From Cytophagales bacterium (GTDB lineage Bacteria > Bacteroidota > Bacteroidia > Cytophagales > Cyclobacteriaceae), in contig DPLR01000357.1 of NCBI GenBank assembly GCA_003541895.1, positions 1 to 8,702 on the forward strand: DNA of 8,702 nucleotides. The letters run 5' to 3'. The notes below the pieces were generated by a model. That model was given only the letters and a program-made list of their open reading frames with translations. It did no database searches and was not told the DNA's origin. A program made the position numbers and the translations under genes. Positions 5,364 through 8,702 of the stretch are shown here, piece after piece. Each line of letters starts with the position of its first letter. Within the stretch, counting starts at the first letter, position 1.

Positions 5364-8174
5364 TCACAACGTTAATTTAATGCCAAGGTTAAAATATTGG
5401 CCTCTTGTGAACTTACGAATGGTAAGATCACGTGCACTTGCATTTGTAACATTATCATTCGTATGACGATCGAACTTATTATCTCCATTACCGTCTTGCA
5501 CCAATTGTACAGGTTGATTGAGTAAATCTTGTACAGCAAAAGTGATCGATGTTCTTTTGCTGATGGGATAATTAATTGCAACATCAATCGTGTTCCGAGG
5601 TAATTCTCCCCAAGAACCATAGTTAGCATCACCCACAAGAAAAATTCTTGGGCCAAAAACATTGTAAGTCAAAGAACCAGAAATACCCTTCTCCTCATGT
5701 TGGTAATAGAACCCAGCATTAATGACATAAGGCGATTGACCTTGAAGGGGTCTACGTTGGATCTGTCCAGGCTTGTCATTATGTACTTCGCTTTTAATCA
5801 GCGATGCATTTGCAATCAAAGTCATGTCGTGAAACAATCCTCCGCCTATAAATCCTAGGTTCTTTCTGAAATCAATTTCCAAGCCATAAGCAAACGCTGA
5901 AGGGGCATTTGTAAATGTAAATATTCTATTACCACTGGGGGGGAAGACTTGTTCAATCGGGTTTTTGAAATTCTTATAGAACAGACCTATGTGAAGCATT
6001 TCTTGCGAAGAAATGTACCACTCATAACGTAAATCGAAATTATCTATTTCGGCCACTTTCAAAAGTGCCCCCTTGCCTCCATTGGCAAGTGACGGATAAA
6101 GCGATCCATAGACATCAACATTTAGATCGAAATCATAATAATGGAATGGCGCCCACTCTCTGAATTCAGGTCTGTTCAAAGATTTTCCGTAGGTAGCCCT
6201 TACTAACATTTTCTGATTGAAATTGTAGCTGGTATTTATCGATGGCAACCAATTCACTTGTTGAAAAGGCGCATGAATAGGGGTTCCATTCGTATCGTGG
6301 GTATCAATGGTCTGTTGGTTATCTTCGCGTCTAATACCTCCATTGATTTTTATTTTTTGCCCAATGGGAACACCTAAAGAAACATACTGTGCAAACAAAT
6401 GATTTTCCCCATGATACGCATCTGTACCATTCGTTATCTCACTCATGGCGAACCCTCCGGGGCCAACATATTGAGGTGAGAAAATTTTGTCAATTGGTAA
6501 TTGTTTTAGCTCAAGAACCGTTAGACCGTCTGAACGCCCAGCACCTGTGGTATTGTCGGTAATATACCCTAACGAACGCGCACTAAAATCCCTTGACCTC
6601 GATTCGCCATAAACACCTGCAGATAAATCAATTCTCGTTCTGCCAATGTCTATCTTATGAGTGTAATTAAGAGCCAATGACATGATATCCTCATTAAGCT
6701 TTTGGTAAAACCGACCTCCGTATCTTGTATCAACACCACTTTGAACTGAGGCAACAAAAGGGCCATTGGGAATGTATTGGAAATAACCCATGCGTTTGAG
6801 ATCAGGAGCATTCCTATAGGTACTTGAGTATCCACTGGCCCAAGTAAATTCGCTTTTGCCTTCCCGCATGGTATGCTTGCCATTGAGTTGAGCTGAAAGC
6901 AAGCGTCTCCATTGATAGCTTTCTAAATAACTTTTCTCATAAGGCGCTTGCAACCCATTTCTTATGGTTGTCTGATCCTGCCCAATTCGATTCCATAAAA
7001 ACCTTCCTTCTATCCTGTGATTTTCATTCAATCGAACTCCAAAATTTTGCATGGCACCCAAACGTATTTGATTTGTGCTTTGGTTATCGGAATAATCAGT
7101 TTGTGGATCGAAGTCCTTTCTTGATTGATTGAACACCGTGTAGGTGTTTGAATAGTTGATCATTGAAACAGCCTCGATTGATTTTCCCAAAATATTGAAG
7201 CTACTTCCCTTGGTTACACTAAAACGGGTATCGGGAATGGCCGTCATCTTATTGATTGCCCATGTATTTTTAAATTGAGTTGCTGCCGCCTCACGGTCGA
7301 CCTGCGTTAAGTTTGCCAAGTTTGTATTTGAGATAGGAACGTTGCGCATGCCATCGTCATACCCTAAAAAGTCGGTAGAGCTTTTAGAATTATAGTTGAA
7401 GTTTGCTCCCGTAGTGCCCGCACGATAGCCTTGTGAAAAGTTCACTATAAAATTATTGGAAGGCATTGATGTGCGCGTGTAAACACGAACCATACCGCCC
7501 GCAAAATCTCCGGGCAGCTCTGGTGAGGGGCTTTTAGCAACCAGAATGCGATCGATTACCTGCGATGGAATGATATCAAACGAAAATGATTTTTTCTCAG
7601 CCTCCGTACTCGGGCTTGCAGCATCATTCAACCAAACAGAGTTATAACGATCATTCAAACCTCTAACATTTACAAAGCGATTATCAAAAATGGTTACGCC
7701 AGGAATTCTACGCACCACTTCGGCTGCGTCTCTATCTTGAGTTTTTGAAATCTGAGCACCTGAAATTAAGGACACAACGGTTTTTGCTTCGCGCAATTCT
7801 TTCACTACTGATACGTCTGTACTCGTTAGCCGCACGGTTTGTACGGTAACGCCTTCAAGAATTACTGATTCTTCTTCAAGTGTCGTGATGATAACCGTAG
7901 CATTGTTTGCTTCAACCTTAACATTTTCAAACTTTTTGGAGGTATACCCAACAGAGGTTACCGTAAGGTTATAGGTACCAACAGGAACACCTGAGATTGT
8001 GAACTCGCCATCCACATCAGTGGCCGCACCAAGAGTAGTTCCTTCAACTCTAACGGTGGCTCCAATAACCGACTCAGAGGTTTTCGTGTCTTTGATCACC
8101 CCTTTGACAGAACCCGTTTGAGCGTAGCCCGTGAGTACTAAGCAAAAGAAAAGAATAGTAAGTAAAGCCTTCAT
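5364..8174 (-). CDS. TonB-dependent outer-membrane receptor with CarboxypepD_reg-like domain
   Basis: A 936-residue outer-membrane transporter from the ATG at 8174. The signal peptide (1-18) ends GYA before QT. Residues about 22-100 are a carboxypeptidase-regulatory-like beta-sandwich (GVIKDTKTSESVIGATV, VDGEFTISGVPVGTYNLTV). The plug domain spans about 127-232, with QDRDAAEVVRRIPGV, FVNVRGLNDRYNSVWLNDA and the ending PGDFAGGMVRVYTR. The rest is a 22-strand-type barrel rich in alternating aromatic strands, closing with QYFNLGIKLTL. The frame stays open upstream to an ATG at 8336, but those 54 extra codons precede a normal signal peptide and are unlikely to be translated. It uses TonB energy to import a ligand across the outer membrane. 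The next gene encodes a lipoprotein that is not SusD-like, so a SusC/glycan role is not supported and the substrate stays open. Confidence 0.93.
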   Translation of the reverse strand: MKALLTILFFCLVLTGYAQTGSVKGVIKDTKTSESVIGATVRVEGTTLGAATDVDGEFTISGVPVGTYNLTVTSVGYTSKKFENVKVEANNATVIITTLEEESVILEGVTVQTVRLTSTDVSVVKELREAKTVVSLISGAQISKTQDRDAAEVVRRIPGVTIFDNRFVNVRGLNDRYNSVWLNDAASPSTEAEKKSFSFDIIPSQVIDRILVAKSPSPELPGDFAGGMVRVYTRTSMPSNNFIVNFSQGYRAGTTGANFNYNSKSSTDFLGYDDGMRNVPISNTNLANLTQVDREAAATQFKNTWAINKMTAIPDTRFSVTKGSSFNILGKSIEAVSMINYSNTYTVFNQSRKDFDPQTDYSDNQSTNQIRLGAMQNFGVRLNENHRIEGRFLWNRIGQDQTTIRNGLQAPYEKSYLESYQWRRLLSAQLNGKHTMREGKSEFTWASGYSSTYRNAPDLKRMGYFQYIPNGPFVASVQSGVDTRYGGRFYQKLNEDIMSLALNYTHKIDIGRTRIDLSAGVYGESRSRDFSARSLGYITDNTTGAGRSDGLTVLELKQLPIDKIFSPQYVGPGGFAMSEITNGTDAYHGENHLFAQYVSLGVPIGQKIKINGGIRREDNQQTIDTHDTNGTPIHAPFQQVNWLPSINTSYNFNQKMLVRATYGKSLNRPEFREWAPFHYYDFDLNVDVYGSLYPSLANGGKGALLKVAEIDNFDLRYEWYISSQEMLHIGLFYKNFKNPIEQVFPPSGNRIFTFTNAPSAFAYGLEIDFRKNLGFIGGGLFHDMTLIANASLIKSEVHNDKPGQIQRRPLQGQSPYVINAGFYYQHEEKGISGSLTYNVFGPRIFLVGDANYGSWGELPRNTIDVAINYPISKRTSITFAVQDLLNQPVQLVQDGNGDNKFDRHTNDNVTNASARDLTIRKFTRGQYFNLGIKLTL

Positions 8175-8480
8175 AGGACAAATTTTCGGCAAAGGAACAA
8201 TTGGCCTATTACTCCAGAGGGTCGCCAATATTATGAAATTGTTAATCGGAGGTTGATCAACAAATATTTCTATCAAAGATTTTACAAATGGATTAGCGCT
8301 ATCGATTGAGGCCCTGATAATTACGACCTTCGGCAAATAACATTCTGTTGACCTTCAGTTAAAACAATTAAAATTTTGTTAACCTATTGTACGTATTTAT
8401 AGGCAATTGAGAATCAACCTTTGTCTAAACGGACCATCATGACGAAAAAATCCAATTTTTGAAATTATCTCGTCCTGTTC
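8175..8480. other. Non-coding upstream region between the receptor gene and the 44-bp repeats
   Basis: This stretch holds no supported gene on either strand. It contains the receptor leader and the candidate promoter. At 8358-8383 there is an AT-rich inverted repeat (GTTAA-AA-CAA on the left and TTGTTAAC on the right, with a 2-base bulge). No SD-like site is visible before the receptor ATG, as is common in Bacteroidota. I see no tRNA, riboswitch or insertion-sequence end here. Confidence 0.5.
8252..8288 (-). promoter_or_regulatory. Candidate promoter and palindrome upstream of the TonB-dependent receptor
   Basis: On the minus strand AATATTTG (8268-8261) matches the Bacteroidota -7 consensus TAnnTTTG with one mismatch, and TTTG (8288-8285) lies 16 bases upstream as a possible -33 element. 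A perfect 10-base palindrome, GTTGATCAAC (8252-8261), touches the downstream edge of the -7 box, where an operator could act. The transcript would have a leader of roughly 80 bases. Both elements are short and imperfect, so the call is tentative. Confidence 0.25.
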
Positions 8481-8702
8481 ACCACAAATTATGTGCAGCA
8501 TTTATACAACGTGGTAGCAGAAATACCACTGAATATGAGTAACATTTATGCTTCGCGGTAGCAGTAACACCACAGAGGATGCACAGCATTTATACTTCGA
8601 GATAGTAGTAACACCACCGAGCATGCGCAGTACTTATACTTTGCGGTAGTAGTAACACCACCGAGCATGCGCAGCATTTATACTTCGCGGTAGTAGTAAC
8701 AC
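8481..8702. repeat. 44-bp direct tandem repeat array, running off the window edge
   Basis: Five complete units of exactly 44 bases start at 8481, 8525, 8569, 8613 and 8657, each beginning ACCAC, and a sixth begins at 8701. There are no spacers between units. Counted against the last full unit, the earlier units differ at 11, 8, 5 and 3 positions in order, so divergence grows steadily toward the receptor gene. Invariant blocks include ACCAC (unit positions 1-5), ATG (11-13), TTAT (22-25), TAG (35-37) and AA (42-43). The newer units have TAGTAGTAAC at their end, and 44 is not a multiple of 3, so neither strand can carry a long reading frame through the array. CGGT at unit positions 31-35 can pair with ACCG across the unit junction. 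The function is unknown; the array may be a minisatellite or part of a larger repeat region. Confidence 0.93.

Noticed and set aside
4866..5375. 169-residue plus-strand open frame
   Set aside because: It lies opposite the start of the beta-helix lipoprotein gene, is low in complexity (Val/Ala-rich) and has no recognisable domain, so it is a shadow of the real gene.
5364..8174. SusC/RagA glycan importer
   Set aside because: No SusD-like gene follows, no glycoside hydrolase or sulfatase is nearby, and the plug and barrel do not show the SusC signatures I would look for.
8481..8702. CRISPR array
   Set aside because: Units are contiguous 44-mers with similarity over their whole length. There are no unique spacers and no cas genes in the window.
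8481..8702. Repeat-protein coding region
   Set aside because: The unit length is not a multiple of 3 and most units carry stop triplets, so no frame stays open through the array on either strand.

Overview
The window looks like chromosomal DNA from a member of the Bacteroidota, probably Cytophagales-like. The grounds are a TonB-dependent receptor that starts with a carboxypeptidase-regulatory-like domain, several Bacteroidota-style lipoproteins, few Shine-Dalgarno sequences, a perfect TAnnTTTG-type -7 promoter element, and moderately AT-rich DNA. The taxonomic call is inference from these features, not from a search.

Layout. Positions 1-1021 (minus strand) hold two adjacent lipoprotein cytochrome-like genes: a 240-residue protein with two heme modules, then a partial gene that leaves the window at base 1. 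Positions 1189-2091 (minus) hold a TIGR01777/YfcH-type NAD-dependent epimerase-like protein. Divergent from it, 2128-2820 (plus) encodes a secreted protein with a coiled-coil tail that I do not recognise. Positions 2826-3236 (minus) encode a small exported Rieske [2Fe-2S] protein. Positions 3299-5284 and 5364-8174 (minus) form a two-gene unit: a TonB-dependent receptor followed by an IPT/TIG plus parallel-beta-helix-like surface lipoprotein. A strong intrinsic terminator closes this unit at 3237-3270 and lies directly against the Rieske start codon. Positions 8175-8480 are non-coding leader and promoter territory. From 8481 to the window edge runs a 44-bp tandem repeat, five full units and the start of a sixth, whose copies decay steadily toward the receptor.

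How the genes relate. The receptor and its lipoprotein partner are probably co-transcribed and probably act together at the outer membrane on an unknown ligand; the partner is not SusD-like, so this is not a standard SusC/SusD glycan locus. The cytochrome lipoproteins and the Rieske protein suggest electron-transfer chemistry in the cell envelope, but they are separate transcription units and no common pathway can be shown. The most unusual items are the graded 44-bp repeat, the terminator abutting the Rieske gene, and the mix of CX4CH and CX2CH heme motifs in otherwise duplicated modules. I see no CRISPR array, transposase, tRNA or rRNA.
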